Below, one piece after another: positions 37,374-37,615 of a stretch of 37,615 bases of DNA. The stretch comes from Magnetococcales bacterium HA3dbin3. GTDB taxonomy: Bacteria; Pseudomonadota; Magnetococcia; Magnetococcales; DC0425bin3. The position numbers were made by a program, and so were the translations under genes. Under the pieces are notes generated by a model. That model saw nothing but the letters and a program-made list of their open reading frames with translations, searched no databases and was not told the origin of the DNA. Numbering within the stretch: the stretch's first letter is position 1; each line of letters starts with the position of its first letter. The DNA lies in the NCBI GenBank assembly GCA_002753495.1, contig PEAJ01000005.1:1-37615 (forward strand), given 5' to 3'.

Positions 37374-37397
37374 AAAAAAAAGGCGCCTGGTGGCGCC
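37374..37397 (-). terminator. Rho-independent terminator at right end, oriented against transcription entering from the flank
   Basis: Minus strand GGCGCC-ACCA-GGCGCC-TTTTTTTT. Confidence 0.7.
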
Positions 37398-37448
37398 CTG
37401 TGTTCCCCCCTGCAACATATGTGCCTATGATTTTTTATAACTCAAATC

Positions 37449-37496
37449 AGTGCCAACGAGAGTGAAAATTTATGCCAACGAAAGCGGCGCGGTACA
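37449..37496. promoter_or_regulatory. Right-end transposase binding-site-like repeats and prophage terminus (attR)
   Basis: TGCCAACGAGAGTGAAAATTTA / TGCCAACGAAAGCGGCGCGG in 22-bp register, then TACA; minus strand begins TGTACCGCG. Confidence 0.65.
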
Positions 37497-37615
37497 CTTG
37501 CCGCAATTCGGTCACCGTCTTGGCCTTGGTCAGGTATTCCCTGGCCTGATTCAGCACTCCCAATCCACTCGGTTTCCTTGCCATCTGCGCATCTTCAAAT
37601 CATTGATGGAAGATG
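37497..37615 (-). pseudogene. Host gene fragment interrupted by the prophage, possibly transposase N-terminal region
   Basis: Minus-strand reading frame MARKPSGLGVLNQAREYLTKAKTVTELRQ then phage end. Confidence 0.5.

Larger units (their letters stand above)
1..37496. mobile_element. Mu-like transposable prophage with siphovirus-type tail; left end outside window, right end at about 37496
   Basis: Ordered Mu-type modules (repressor, Ner-like, MuA, MuB, Gam, gp16, Mor, lysis, DUF1804/terminase, DUF935 portal, F, G, I, capsid, tape measure); no sheath gene recognised; right-end repeats terminating in TACA. Confidence 0.93.

Overview
The window is nearly all one Mu-like transposable prophage with a siphovirus-type tail (B3/D3112-like layout). 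It runs from inside the left-end repressor (CDS cut at position 1) to a probable right end at about 37496, followed by about 120 bp of apparent host DNA. Order: S24-type repressor (-), Ner-like regulator, MuA transposase, MuB ATPase, early genes (GapR/DUF2312-like, Gam, gp16/DUF1018, Mor), lysis genes, terminase, portal, F/G head morphogenesis, protease/scaffold, two DUF2190-like decoration proteins, capsid, tail tube, tail chaperone (probable -1 frameshift), tape measure, tail tip/fibre genes, then an accessory right arm. The right arm holds the most interesting material: (i) an intergenic locus with two degenerate type I-E CRISPR-repeat-like hairpins, one with a textbook 8-nt 5' handle and a paired compensatory change in its stem, followed by a strong terminator, which makes it a candidate phage mini-array or RNA anti-CRISPR; (ii) a stand-alone NrdJb/TSCPD-like protein with a class II RNR-type zinc ribbon; (iii) a duplicated ~110-bp leader with a palindromic operator/promoter and a conserved RNA stem-loop before two minus-strand accessory units; (iv) right-end transposase-site-like 22-bp repeats ending in ...TACA inside what looks like an interrupted host gene. 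All calls come from reading the sequence and supplied translations. No database search was run.
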